The notes under the pieces were generated by a model. The model worked only from the letters and a program-made list of their open reading frames with translations, was not told the DNA's origin and made no database searches. The translations under genes and the position numbers were made by a program. DNA of 64,000 nt from an uncultured Verrucomicrobia subdivision 3 bacterium (lineage in GTDB: Bacteria; Verrucomicrobiota; Verrucomicrobiia; Limisphaerales; UBA11358), in assembly GCA_903872345.1 (NCBI GenBank), contig CAIQKM010000119.1, positions 36,460 through 100,459 of the forward strand, given 5' to 3'. Position 1 is the stretch's first letter. Every line of letters begins with the position of its first letter. Shown here one piece after another: positions 9,691 to 18,300 of this stretch.

Positions 9691-9945
9691 TCAGGTCGGG
9701 TTGTGATAGCCATGTGCCCGCGTGCGATTCCGCTCCGCGATCAGTTCCGCCTCGGCGTCCAGCCAATGCTGCACCGCGCGGCCCTCCGGCGCTCCCTGGT
9801 TCACATAGGTGAAGTATGCCTTCCGTGCCACTTCGTCCGGGGCCGGCGAATAGGCCGTCTCGCCGCGCTTCAATATTTCAGCGGAAAGCGGACGCGACGG
9901 TGCCGGGTCGTGAGTGTGATCTTGGGTCGAGTGGTGGTGTTTCAT
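9691..9945 (-). CDS. DUF2934 protein
   Basis: 84 residues. The C-terminal half matches DUF2934 well: PDEVARKAYFTYVNQGAPEG then RAVQHWLDAEAELIAE. The N-terminus is His-rich (MKHHHSTQDHTH), which might bind metal. The start overlaps the end of the PRC-barrel gene by 4 bases (ATGA), a sign of translational coupling. The function of the family is unknown. Confidence 0.88.
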   Translation of the reverse strand: MKHHHSTQDHTHDPAPSRPLSAEILKRGETAYSPAPDEVARKAYFTYVNQGAPEGRAVQHWLDAEAELIAERNRTRAHGYHNPT

Positions 9946-10691
9946 AAAGTCAGGCCGTGAATGGGCGGCGCTGCCGCCCCCATCTCCGTGCCATTAAGGT
10001 TTAAGGTGTGCTCCGGGCTCTGCTCCGTCGCCGTGCGATTCAGCTTTATATATATGGCAGATTCGTCATAGCTGATCCGTTCTACCTGGCTCGACGGAAT
10101 CAGAACTTCACGGCCGCTCAGCCGGTGCCCCGTCTTGACCACCAGTTGCTGAATCACCCACGTGCGCGGTTCCATCATGAAGTCGCAGACATGCCCCACC
10201 ACCCCGTCCGTCGCGTGAATGGCGTAGCCGTTCACCGCCTGTGTACTCCGCAAATGCGCATCCGCCGCCACCCGCGGCGCATCATGCAGCATCCCCTGCC
10301 CGTCCGCCAGCGGCCCCGGTGGCCGGTCCAGCGTCGGATACGAATTCATGCCCCACAAACCGCCGCCATCCCAGTAATTCGGAAACCCGTAATGCCGGTA
10401 ATATTCTATCTCATATTGCCGGGAGAGCGGCTTGTGCGTATCAATCGACGGACTGTCCTCGATCTGTTTCCGGGTCAGATCCACCGCCAGGAATTTTTCC
10501 TCCAGTTGAAACCGGTCGAAGACATACGGCGCCAGCAGCACCTGCCGCCCCGGCAGCCAGTTCCCCGTGTCCGCCACCACGTAGCGGACCACCCAGTTCT
10601 GGTCGTCAAAATAAAAATCCCGCACATGGCCGATCTCGCCGTCCAGCGCCGCGAGTTTGTTTCCGTAGGAGTGTTTGATGCTTCTTAACAT
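9942..10691 (-). CDS. PRC-barrel domain protein (two PRC domains)
   Basis: 249 residues from the ATG at 10691. Two PRC-barrel-like modules are visible, at about 1-75 (MLRSIKHSYGNKLAALDGEI, GHVRDFYFDDQNWVVRYVV) and about 140-215 (GYAIHATDGVVGHVCDFMME, TWVIQQLVV). They are separated by a linker rich in Tyr, Gly and Pro. PRC-barrel proteins in this context are usually cytoplasmic and of unknown function, often next to DUF2934, Dps or YqjD-type stress genes. The longer ORF upstream of 10691 overlaps the lipoprotein gene and lacks family similarity. Confidence 0.85.
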   Translation of the reverse strand: MLRSIKHSYGNKLAALDGEIGHVRDFYFDDQNWVVRYVVADTGNWLPGRQVLLAPYVFDRFQLEEKFLAVDLTRKQIEDSPSIDTHKPLSRQYEIEYYRHYGFPNYWDGGGLWGMNSYPTLDRPPGPLADGQGMLHDAPRVAADAHLRSTQAVNGYAIHATDGVVGHVCDFMMEPRTWVIQQLVVKTGHRLSGREVLIPSSQVERISYDESAIYIKLNRTATEQSPEHTLNLNGTEMGAAAPPIHGLTL

Positions 10692-10710
10692 AATAAATTG
10701 TATGGAGGGC

Positions 10711-11175
10711 TTATTTGCCACCGCGATGATCCTGCTCTTCCGGCTTCCGGTCTTTCGGTTTGCCCTGCTGCCCTCGATTAACGCCCGCCGGTTTCCAGTT
10801 TCGCGGATACGACTGCCGGATCGCCTCGTGATGATTCGCCGGGGAATCATGAAAATTCATCCGCACCGAGGGCGAGGCCAGGAGCACATTCACCGAGATC
10901 CCATACGGCTGCGGCCGCGAAACCCATCTGCCCCCGTCTATATAGGCATATTCGCGCTGGGTGCGGTTGTAATAAACATCATAGCCGGGATAATATATGT
11001 ATTCATCCGGCATCCCGACCGTTACGCCCACCACCGGTTGATCCACCACCACTCTGGCCCGCGGTCCCTCCACATAACCCACGCAGCCCGTCAGCAGTGT
11101 CAGCAACGCCATGCCCGCAACTCTGCGCCCGGCCCCGCTTTGAAATACAATTATTCTGGTTTTCATAAAAAACAT
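10711..11175 (-). CDS. lipoprotein with YYPxY...VLLASPSV...FHDxPANHH motif (paralogue of 12754-13173)
   Basis: 154 residues. The N-terminus has a signal sequence and lipobox (MALLTLLTGC), so it should be a lipid-anchored periplasmic or outer-membrane protein. A GGAAG ribosome site 5 bases before the ATG at 11175 supports that start. The mature part shares an ordered set of motifs with the lipoprotein at 12754-13173: YYPGYDVYY, a Y-A-Y/F-GRW-RP segment, VLLASPSVRMNFHD and SPANHH. The C-terminal 30 residues are charged and low in complexity. No characterised relative is recognised. Confidence 0.8.
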   Translation of the reverse strand: MFFMKTRIIVFQSGAGRRVAGMALLTLLTGCVGYVEGPRARVVVDQPVVGVTVGMPDEYIYYPGYDVYYNRTQREYAYIDGGRWVSRPQPYGISVNVLLASPSVRMNFHDSPANHHEAIRQSYPRNWKPAGVNRGQQGKPKDRKPEEQDHRGGK

Positions 11176-11190
11176 TGCCGCTTCCTGACA

Positions 11191-11502
11191 TCAGTTTCCC
11201 GACGCGTCCCGATCCGTGCGCCGGAATTGCTGCCAGAGCGAACTGGCCGCCTGGAATCCTTTCAACAGGGTCGGCCACCACGATTTCTTCGCCGGCGCCG
11301 CCGCTTCCGCCTTTTTGCGCTGCAACGAAGCCAGTCCCGCCAGCAATGAAATTGCCGCCGTCGCCAGCGAGTGAATCGTTCCCGCCCGATCCGCCAGCAC
11401 TTGGGCATCCCGGGCCAGATCTTGCCAGTCTTCCACCAGTTGGGCCCGGTTGAGGTCGCTTTCCGCGATCAACAACTGTTTGCGCAAAGAGAGCTTTTTC
11501 AT
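11191..11502 (-). CDS. YqjK-like small protein
   Basis: 103 residues starting MKKLSLRKQLLIAESDLNRA. The start overlaps the stop of the YqjE/holin-X-like gene by 4 bases (ATGA). The N-terminal half is a likely amphipathic helix, a hydrophobic stretch (SLATAAISLLAGLAS, about 45-60) follows, and the C-terminus is basic and Trp-containing. In gammaproteobacteria the order yqjD-yqjE-yqjK is conserved. Gene order, size and layout fit YqjK, but sequence similarity is weak, so the name rests mainly on context. Confidence 0.65.
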   Translation of the reverse strand: MKKLSLRKQLLIAESDLNRAQLVEDWQDLARDAQVLADRAGTIHSLATAAISLLAGLASLQRKKAEAAAPAKKSWWPTLLKGFQAASSLWQQFRRTDRDASGN

Positions 11503-11888
11503 GCCAGTATCTTTTCCAGGCACGCCCGGTCCTTCCGCAGTTGTTCCAGCGAGGACGCAAACATCTGCCACTCCCGCAGCTGGCACTGGAGCCGCCAGTA
11601 AAGACCGGCCGCCGCGCCCCCGTATAGGCCCGTCAGAATCCATAGCACCGCCAGCGGCGACCACGCCCACAGCCACACGACCAGTGCCGCCGTGAGTGTA
11701 ATCGCCCCGAGCAGGCCGAACGCCCCCACGCCCAGCGCCATCAGCACAATGTGCAGTTGGTGGGCGCGTTCTTCCTGCACTTCCACCGTCAGCAGCTCCA
11801 GCCGGTTGCCCCCGATGGTCAGCAGCCGATGGCCTAATCGCTTCGTGGCTTCCACGAATTGCCGGAGATTGACAGTGTTGTCATCCAT
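11499..11888 (-). CDS. YqjE / holin-X family (Phage_holin_3_6) membrane protein
   Basis: 129 residues. A cytoplasmic amphipathic N-terminus (about 1-45, ERAHQLHIVL border) is followed by two hydrophobic segments (about 46-72 and 77-97), then a charged C-terminal helix. This is the layout of the YqjE/holin-X family of small inner-membrane proteins. The family name does not imply lysis. It lies directly after a DUF883 gene and overlaps the next gene, as in the yqjDEK cluster linked to stationary phase in Escherichia coli. Confidence 0.8.
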   Translation of the reverse strand: MDDNTVNLRQFVEATKRLGHRLLTIGGNRLELLTVEVQEERAHQLHIVLMALGVGAFGLLGAITLTAALVVWLWAWSPLAVLWILTGLYGGAAAGLYWRLQCQLREWQMFASSLEQLRKDRACLEKILA

Positions 11889-11895
11889 AACTCAA

Positions 11896-12216
11896 TCAGT
11901 CGCATTTGCTGCCGCAACGACGTCCCAGCAGATAGCCGGCCAGCAACCCCGCGCCAATGCCGATTGCAATCGCCTGGTAAGGATTCGCCCGCACCGTTTC
12001 GTCCGCCACTTTCGCGCCGGCCACCGCTTTGTCGCGCACCTGACCGGCCATCGCCTTGGCCCGGTCGAGGGCGGCCGTGAGCCGTTGACGGGCTTCCCCG
12101 ACTTTTTCCCCGGCCACACCGGCCGTCGCCGCCAGCAAGGCATGCGCGTCTTCGGCGAGCTGGTTGAGTTCATGGCCGGTATTGGCGTTTCCAGTGGTTG
12201 ATGTAGGTTGATTCAT
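11896..12216 (-). CDS. YqjD/ElaB-type DUF883 membrane-anchored protein
   Basis: 106 residues. A long helical region (about 15-75; HALLAATAGVAGEKVGEARQ and following) leads into RANPYQAIAIGIGAGLLAGY, the typical DUF883 motif with a C-terminal membrane anchor, and ends in a Cys-containing basic tail. In E. coli YqjD and ElaB tether 100S or 70S ribosomes to the inner membrane in stationary phase. Its start overlaps the CBM48 gene stop by 4 bases. Confidence 0.88.
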   Translation of the reverse strand: MNQPTSTTGNANTGHELNQLAEDAHALLAATAGVAGEKVGEARQRLTAALDRAKAMAGQVRDKAVAGAKVADETVRANPYQAIAIGIGAGLLAGYLLGRRCGSKCD

Positions 12217-12593
12217 ATTTTTTTGTTTTGGTTTAAATTGGCATTCTTCAAAGGCAGGTTCGCCGCGTCTTCCAGTTGCGCGGATTCCACCGAAGTGGCC
12301 ACCCGCAAAATCGAATTCCGTCCGCCGAATGGATTCGCCACGGATTCCCGCGCCCGCGGGTCCGTCCGCCACTGACCGTCCACCACCAGGCAGTATTCAT
12401 ACACTCCCGGGGGCAGGGCCGTTTCCTTCCACCAGTTGCCCTCGCCCGACGAATGCAGCGTCTTGGCTTCCGGCTGCCAGCGATTGAACGTCCCAGCAAT
12501 GCACACCGCGTGCGCCGTCGGGTCCGTGAATTCAAAGAGCACCTTGACCAGCCCGGTTTCGGGTGCGTTGTCGTGATTATGATTATGTTTCAT
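12213..12593 (-). CDS. CBM48 (AMPK-beta/isoamylase N-terminal type) glycogen-binding protein
   Basis: 126 residues from the ATG at 12593, with a His/Asn-rich N-terminus (MKHNHNHDN). Residues about 15-95 form a CBM48 fold: VKVLFEFTDPTAHAVCIAGT, FNRWQP, GVYEYCLVVDGQW and the NPFGGRNS end. CBM48 modules bind alpha-glucans, usually attached to glycogen branching or debranching enzymes. Here the module stands alone, so a regulatory or tethering role is possible. It is the first gene of the eleven-gene operon and lies about 110 bases downstream of the palindrome promoter. Confidence 0.85.
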   Translation of the reverse strand: MKHNHNHDNAPETGLVKVLFEFTDPTAHAVCIAGTFNRWQPEAKTLHSSGEGNWWKETALPPGVYEYCLVVDGQWRTDPRARESVANPFGGRNSILRVATSVESAQLEDAANLPLKNANLNQNKKI

Positions 12594-12701
12594 GTGTGCC
12601 GATTGTTTGGGGGTTTTGCCCCGTAAAATGGTCATTGAATTTGATTGGATGATGAGTGGCAGCGCCTCGTGGATCCGGCAGTTTTCTCATCCCGTAATCA
12701 G

Positions 12702-12745
12702 GATGCACTGTCAGGCGGTCCCGACACCATGGGGTGTAACCCTAC
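12702..12745 (-). promoter_or_regulatory. palindrome-type promoter for the CBM48-to-transglutaminase operon
   Basis: On the minus strand GTAGGGTTACACCCCAT (12745-12729) matches the GGGT-N-N-N-ACCCCAT element of this region. The hexamer TGCATC begins 21 bases further on (12707-12702), the same distance as in the better promoters, but it is a poor -10. The first codon of the operon follows 108 bases later. Confidence 0.55.
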
Positions 12746-12753
12746 CTTCAACT

Positions 12754-13173
12754 TCATTCCGCCTTCACCGCCGCCGCTGGTGCCGACGCCGTCCAGGTCC
12801 TCGGATATTTCACCAGCATGTCCGCGTGATGATTCGCCGGATCATCATGAAAAGTCATCTTCACCGAGGGCGAAGCCAGCAATACATCCAGCGGCACACC
12901 GGTAAAACTGGGACGCAACATCCACGCCCCCTGCGTATAAAAGGCATACTTGTGCTGCCGCGCACTGTAATACGTTTCATATTGCGGATAATACGTGTAG
13001 TCATCCTCCGCCAGGAACGCATACGGCTCAATCGCGTAGGGTGCCGTTTGCTGCCGCTCCGCAAAACCGGGACGATGATTCGCGCAGCCGATCCCTGCCA
13101 CTCCTCCCAGCAATGACAGGCACAACACCCATCCGGCTGGTTTATTCAATAGACAATATTTTATATTTTTCAT
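12754..13173 (-). CDS. lipoprotein with YYPxY...VLLASPSV...FHDxPANHH motif
   Basis: 139 residues. The signal sequence ends in a likely lipobox (LLGGVAGIGC, Cys30). The mature protein shares YYPQYETYY, Y-A-F, GAWMLRP, VLLASPSVKMTFHD and DPANHH with the lipoprotein at 10711-11175, so the two form a paralogous family of unknown role. The -10 box of its promoter ends only 6 bases before the ATG, which predicts a leaderless mRNA starting at the A of the start codon. It is transcribed separately from the operon that follows. Confidence 0.82.
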   Translation of the reverse strand: MKNIKYCLLNKPAGWVLCLSLLGGVAGIGCANHRPGFAERQQTAPYAIEPYAFLAEDDYTYYPQYETYYSARQHKYAFYTQGAWMLRPSFTGVPLDVLLASPSVKMTFHDDPANHHADMLVKYPRTWTASAPAAAVKAE

Positions 13174-13179
13174 GGCCTC

Positions 13180-13235
13180 AGCATAGCCGGCTGACGGAAC
13201 ACCGCCATCAGGTATAACCCACTGGGTATAACACC
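13180..13235 (-). promoter_or_regulatory. palindrome-type promoter with double site, leaderless
   Basis: On the minus strand two overlapping half-palindromes are seen (GGTGTTATACCCA then GTGGGTTATACCTGAT; 13235-13207). The -10 TATGCT (13185-13180) starts 21 bases after the proximal copy. Counting 7 bases on, transcription would begin at 13173, which is the A of the ATG. A very similar double site precedes the giant gene at 22.9 kb. Confidence 0.75.
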
Positions 13236-13284
13236 TTATTACTCACCAGCGAATCCTTTGAATTGATGGAATTCCCGGTTGAAA

Positions 13285-13722
13285 TCACCCTGCGGAATCA
13301 TTCTTCAAACGGCCGAAAAGCCAGGCCGACAGGCCGAACAAAGTTGCATCCAGCCCCAAACTTTCCCAGCCAATCCGCCCACCGTGCACCGTCCCAAAAC
13401 AACCGCATTCAATATTCAGCCCCCGCGCCAGCGCGGAAACAATCGCCCCAAAAAACAGCACCGTCAGCCCCGCAATCACCAGCCCCGCCGCCCGCCGCCA
13501 GATACCCGCCAGCAACAACCCGCCCGCCAGCACCTCCACCCCGGGCAATGTCAAAGCCACCAGATTGACCAACCCCGGCGGCAATAGCCGGTAATGCCCC
13601 ACCGCCACCGCAAACTGCGCCGGATTCGCCACCTTCAGCCCGCCCGCCACCACAAACACCGTCCCCAGCACTAGCTGCAGCAGCCGCGTCAAATATCTGC
13701 CCCCCACCAGCCTCGTTTTCAT
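13285..13722 (-). CDS. MauE/DoxX-family membrane protein
   Basis: 145 residues with four hydrophobic segments (about 12-30, 45-65, 70-95 and 115-135) and the motif NIECGCFG near residue 101. The layout fits the MauE/DoxX superfamily, whose members handle electrons or thiols at the membrane. The start at 13722 overlaps the rhodanese stop by 4 bases. With a rhodanese and a DUF1573 protein this is a recurrent three-gene set in planctomycete and verrucomicrobial genomes, plausibly for disulfide or sulfur metabolism at the envelope. Confidence 0.8.
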   Translation of the reverse strand: MKTRLVGGRYLTRLLQLVLGTVFVVAGGLKVANPAQFAVAVGHYRLLPPGLVNLVALTLPGVEVLAGGLLLAGIWRRAAGLVIAGLTVLFFGAIVSALARGLNIECGCFGTVHGGRIGWESLGLDATLFGLSAWLFGRLKNDSAG

Positions 13723-14210
13723 GGCCGCCCTCCCATGGTCACTGGCAAACCCGCCGCGCGCCAGGCCGTCCATCCGTTGAACAAAACATGCACCCGGGTC
13801 TGTCCCTGTTCCCGCAACCGGCGCGCCAGCAGCCCGCTCAGCTCGCACTCCGAACCATCGCAATAAATCACAATGACCGCATCCGGCGTCAGCAGCGGCG
13901 CCAACTCCCAGAAATGCTCCGCAAACGATTGCGCCGGCAAATTCAGCGCATTCCCAATATGGCCCGCCGCAAAATCCGCCGGCTCCCGTGCATCCAGAAA
14001 CAGCGCCCCACCCTGCCGCCACCACTGCGCGGCCTGCTCCAATGGCAGATATTTTTCAGGCGCGCCCGCCGTCGGTCTCACCACCACGGGAATGCCGCAG
14101 GGCGAGATCAGATTTGCCGCCAAACCCAATCCCGCCCCGAACAGCACAATTACCAGTGCCTGCCATGCCAGTTTCTTCATTGCCGGTTTGCCGGTTTTAT
14201 CCGCGCTCAT
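13719..14210 (-). CDS. membrane-anchored rhodanese-like domain protein
   Basis: 163 residues (a second possible start is at 14180). One membrane helix (about 15-35) anchors a rhodanese fold: LFLDAREPADFAAGHIGNAL, then the active-site loop YCDGSECELS and the FNGWTAWRAAGLP end. The loop has Cys in the usual place but differs from the standard C-x-x-G-x-R pattern, so the transferred group is uncertain. It overlaps the MauE-like gene and follows DUF1573. Confidence 0.85.
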   Translation of the reverse strand: MSADKTGKPAMKKLAWQALVIVLFGAGLGLAANLISPCGIPVVVRPTAGAPEKYLPLEQAAQWWRQGGALFLDAREPADFAAGHIGNALNLPAQSFAEHFWELAPLLTPDAVIVIYCDGSECELSGLLARRLREQGQTRVHVLFNGWTAWRAAGLPVTMGGRP

Positions 14211-14255
14211 CCGCGTCCATCTGATTCATCGGTGGGTACAACTTCAATTTGCCGC

Positions 14256-15299
14256 TCAGGGCTTGAACACATTCACAATCACCGGCACCTCAATGCGCGG
14301 CTGTGCCGCCACCGATGTTTCAAACGACACGTTGCCCGCCAGGCTGCTCGCCGGCGTCTCTCCCAATCGCGCCACCAGTTCGTAAACCTGGCCCGTCTCC
14401 TTCGGCACCAGTTCCACCGTCAGCCCCTTGATCGTGCTTTTCGGATTCTTCAGCGTCAGCACCTGGCCGCTCGCCGACCGGATCGTCACCCGGCGCAGTA
14501 CCAATGATTCCGGACGTTCGCCGGTCACATTCGTCCCGGACGGCACGCTCCAATAAAGCGCCTCCGGACTCAGCGCCACCTCACCGCTCACCTGACCATA
14601 CAGGTAGATGCTCGACACCGGCGTATCGTTCGTGCTGTCCGCCGAATAAATCCGCACATACTCGTTAAAGCGCCGGGGCTGGCCTTCGCGATGAATCGCG
14701 ATATGAATTGTCGCGCTCGATGCGTTTGTGCCACTCGCCGGCGCTACCGTCGCCGTGATCCACGGCTGCGAACCTTCCAGCCGGCTGATCTGCAACGGCT
14801 TCCCGTCCGTGCGCGTGATTGTCGTCACCTGCGCCAGGTCATTCGAGCCGAAGGCCAGATCCGGCGACAGCGTCATCGGGTCCAGTTCGTACAACGGCGT
14901 GTAATCCACCTTGATCGTCAGTGAAACTTCCGGTGTCAGCGGATCATTCGAGCGCACCGCAATGTGTTTTTCCAAGACCCCTTTGTAAAAGCCCAGGCTC
15001 AGCGTGAACGGGATTTCCCCCGTCGCATCCGGTGCCAGCGTGTCCGGGTTCACCGCCGCCACCGTGCATCCGCACGAGGGCTTCGGTGTCTCCATTTTCA
15101 GCACCCCGGTGCCAATGTTCTTGAACTTGAAAGCACCCGAGACGCTGGCGACATCCGAGATCTTGCCAAAATCATGCGTCGTTTCGGCAAACTGGATTTT
15201 TGGCGTTCCCGGCGCCGGGATTTCCTGCGCCTGGACCGCCGCATTCAGCGCGCTCAGTCCGATCAATCCTGCCAGCAGTGTGGTCGTCGTTTTCATCAT
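14256..15299 (-). CDS. secreted DUF1573 domain protein
   Basis: 347 residues with a signal peptide (to about residue 24, VQAQ). The N-terminal domain is DUF1573: HDFGKISDVASVSGAFKFKN followed by SCGCT, whose Cys pair is the family hallmark. A second Ig-like beta region (about 135-340) repeats the pattern without the Cys. DUF1573 proteins are periplasmic and of unknown biochemical role. It is the first gene of the DUF1573-rhodanese-MauE operon. Confidence 0.88.
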   Translation of the reverse strand: MMKTTTTLLAGLIGLSALNAAVQAQEIPAPGTPKIQFAETTHDFGKISDVASVSGAFKFKNIGTGVLKMETPKPSCGCTVAAVNPDTLAPDATGEIPFTLSLGFYKGVLEKHIAVRSNDPLTPEVSLTIKVDYTPLYELDPMTLSPDLAFGSNDLAQVTTITRTDGKPLQISRLEGSQPWITATVAPASGTNASSATIHIAIHREGQPRRFNEYVRIYSADSTNDTPVSSIYLYGQVSGEVALSPEALYWSVPSGTNVTGERPESLVLRRVTIRSASGQVLTLKNPKSTIKGLTVELVPKETGQVYELVARLGETPASSLAGNVSFETSVAAQPRIEVPVIVNVFKP

Positions 15300-15339
15300 G
15301 TATCTTTCTATTTGGTTTTCTATGCTTGTTTTAAAGGTT

Positions 15340-15367
15340 CCAGCCGAAGAAACATTTCTTCGGCTGG
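15340..15367 (-). terminator. strong hairpin after the giant repeat gene
   Basis: A perfect inverted repeat (CCAGCCGAAGAAA / TTTCTTCGGCTGG, 2-base centre) lies 23 bases past the stop of the giant gene and before the DUF1573 start. No long T tract follows, but the position fits a terminator. Confidence 0.7.
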
Positions 15368-15390
15368 AGATGGTTTGGCTGGTTAACGTT

Positions 15391-18300
15391 TTATGGCGTC
15401 GCCTTGAAGCGGAAGAACCGCGAAGGCTGACCCGTGGTCGGATTGGTGATAATTAGCGTTCCGCCCGTGCCCGCCACCGTCTGCAAGTCTGTCCAGACCG
15501 GATCCGTCAGCTTGTTCTTGTATTGCACCGTGTAGGATTCACCCGTCACCGTCGGAATGGACATCCGGAAGAACCCGCTGAGCAGCGTGGCATCTTGCAC
15601 CACCATCGTCGAGTAGGCCAGCTGCACCGGCCCCGCGCAATTCGCCGCCGCCGACACCGTGCGCGACTGGCACATATCCACGCCCATGGCCGTCACCGTG
15701 TTCGTCGGCATAAACGTCACCACACTGTTGGTCACAAATGTGGTCAACTCATTCGTGACATAGCTTGTCACCACATTCGTGACGAACGCCGTCAGACTGT
15801 TCGTCGTCACCGTGATTCCCGCCGGGCGCAGGTAGTAGAACAGGTTGGCGCCGTACCCCACATCCGTGGCCGTAAAGGTCAGGGCGTTCAGGTAATTTGT
15901 CCCCAGACTCATCCGGTCGGTAACTGTATGTGTCACCGGGTCAATCGTGCCAATCACCGAACCGACGCTAGTATGCCGGAGATAGGCAAAGATGCCTGTT
16001 CCCCACGTGGACACCGTGCCGGGAATGAACACCAGCGCATCAAAGTTCGTACCCACGCCGTACCGATCCGTCTCCACGCCGCCCGGTGTGGGATTGATCG
16101 TGCCGAAGGTTGACAACCCCGTCACATCCTGGCGCAGGTAGTAGAACATGTTCGCGCCGTATCCCAAATTCGCCGCCGCGAAGGCCAGCCCGGTGTATCC
16201 GGTATTGGGCAGCACCCAGAGATCCGCCGAGGAGGATGCCCCCTGCGCAATGATCTCCCCGAAGCTTGCCACCCCGGAGTTGTTGTGACGGACATAGTAG
16301 AAGTTGATCTCCCCGAACCCGACATCCGGCGCCGCCATGGTGATCGCATCATAGTTGCTGGACGTCAGACTGAACCGGCTCGTGACCGGCCCGACTGCCG
16401 GAAAGCTATCAAACGTGTTCAAACCGGTGGTCGGCTCACTGATCGTATAGAACAGCGTCGGCCCCCAGTTCTCATTCTGGTCCGCATACATCAGCGTGTG
16501 CAGATTGCTCGTCACATTGAAGCGATCCGTTAGCGCCAGCGCCACCGGGTCAATCGTTCCGAAGGTCGGCGCCACCGTGTTCGTCATATACGTCACCGTG
16601 GTTACCGGCAGGATCGTGCTGACCACGTTCGTCGTAATCGTGCCGGAACTGTTGGTCGTCAACGTCGTGTTGGTCGTCTGGTTCAACCCGCCGGTCGCGA
16701 TATAGCCGCCCGTGAAGGGGGCCGATTGGCCCGGTGCCAGTGATACCAGGTTCAGTACCGGTATGCTATTGCTCGGCTGGCTGCTGAACACCAGCACGTT
16801 CAACAACGTAATATTGCCCGTATTGGTTACCACGCCGGTGAATACCACCGGGCTGCCGGCGGTCACCGGCCCGATCGGGCAGGTTTCCATGATGCCCAGC
16901 CCCGGCGTGGTTGTCGTCACGCACGCGGTCGCGATCCGGTTCGACACTGTTATGGATGAGCACGCGCTCTGGCCCATCACCATGAAGTTGGCCGTCATCG
17001 TGCAGGAATTCAGCGGCACCGTATATGTGCCGGTGAAATTCGTCACCGCCCCGGGCGCGAGAGTGGCCACCGTGAACACCGTGGTATTCGCCACCGGTTG
17101 ATCACTCTTGACCATGATGTTCGTCAGCGTCGCGGTACCCGCGTTGCTCACACTGCCGCTATAGGCGGAGGAACCGCCCGGTATCAGCGGCGTGGACGGG
17201 CAAACCGCCAGTACCGCAATTTGCGGCGTGGTCAGCACCGCGCAAGTCGTGCTCGCCGAATTCGTCACCGTTCCACCGCACAGGCTCTGCCCGGTCACCG
17301 TCGAAATGCTCGTGCTCGCGCAATTTGCCGGCGCCACATAGCTCCCCGAGTAGTTCACACTTGCTCCGGGCGTCAGCATGGCCGCCGTGAAGACCGGTGT
17401 GCTCCCGCTCTGGTTATTCAAAACCGTCACCCCGGTCAGGGTGATGTTGCCCGCATTGCTCACGCTCCCGCTGTACGTCAGCAGCGCGCCGGAAACCGCC
17501 GGGTTTGTCGGACAGTTCTGCTTCAGGATCAATAACGGCGTCGTGCTGATCGGACAGCCCGCCAGGTTTGTCGTCAAATTCGCCCCGCAAATGTCGCGAC
17601 CGCTCGCGCTCACCGGGAAGAAACAGGCGTTAAACGGCACCAGGGCCGAACCGGAATAAACCTCCGATTCACCGGGCGCCAATTGCAGCGGTCCCAGCAC
17701 CGGGTAATTCGTACCCAGCGGACCGAACACAAACACATTCGTCAGCACCACATCCCCCGTGTTCGTCACATAGCCGCTGAACTGATACAGACTGCCCATC
17801 ACCAGCAGGTTTGTGGGACAGTTCGGCACCACCACGATGCCCGGCAGTGACAGCAGCGGACAAATCGTGGTCGCCGTGGACGTCACATTGCTCTGCGTAC
17901 AGTGGTTCTGCCCGGTCGCCGTCAGCGTATCCAGGATGTAACAGCAGCAGGTCGGCGCGATATAACTGTTCGTAAAGGACACCAGCACACCCGGAGCCAG
18001 GGTGATCGGCCCGATCACCGGCGCGTTGTTCGAAGGCGCATTGTCCACCACATACACATTCACCAGTGACACATTCCCGGCGTTGCTCACCGAGCCCGTG
18101 TAGGTGAAGAGTCCGCCGCGCGGCGTCGGCAGGGCCGGACAGTTCTTGGTTACCACGATGCGCGGCGACGTCGTTACCGGACATGTCGTCGAGACGCTGT
18201 TCGTCACCGGCTGATAATTGCAGACATCCAGGCTTGTCACCGAAACCGTGTCGTTGCCGCAGAAATCCGGCGGAATGGTATAAGCCGCCACATAGGTCAG

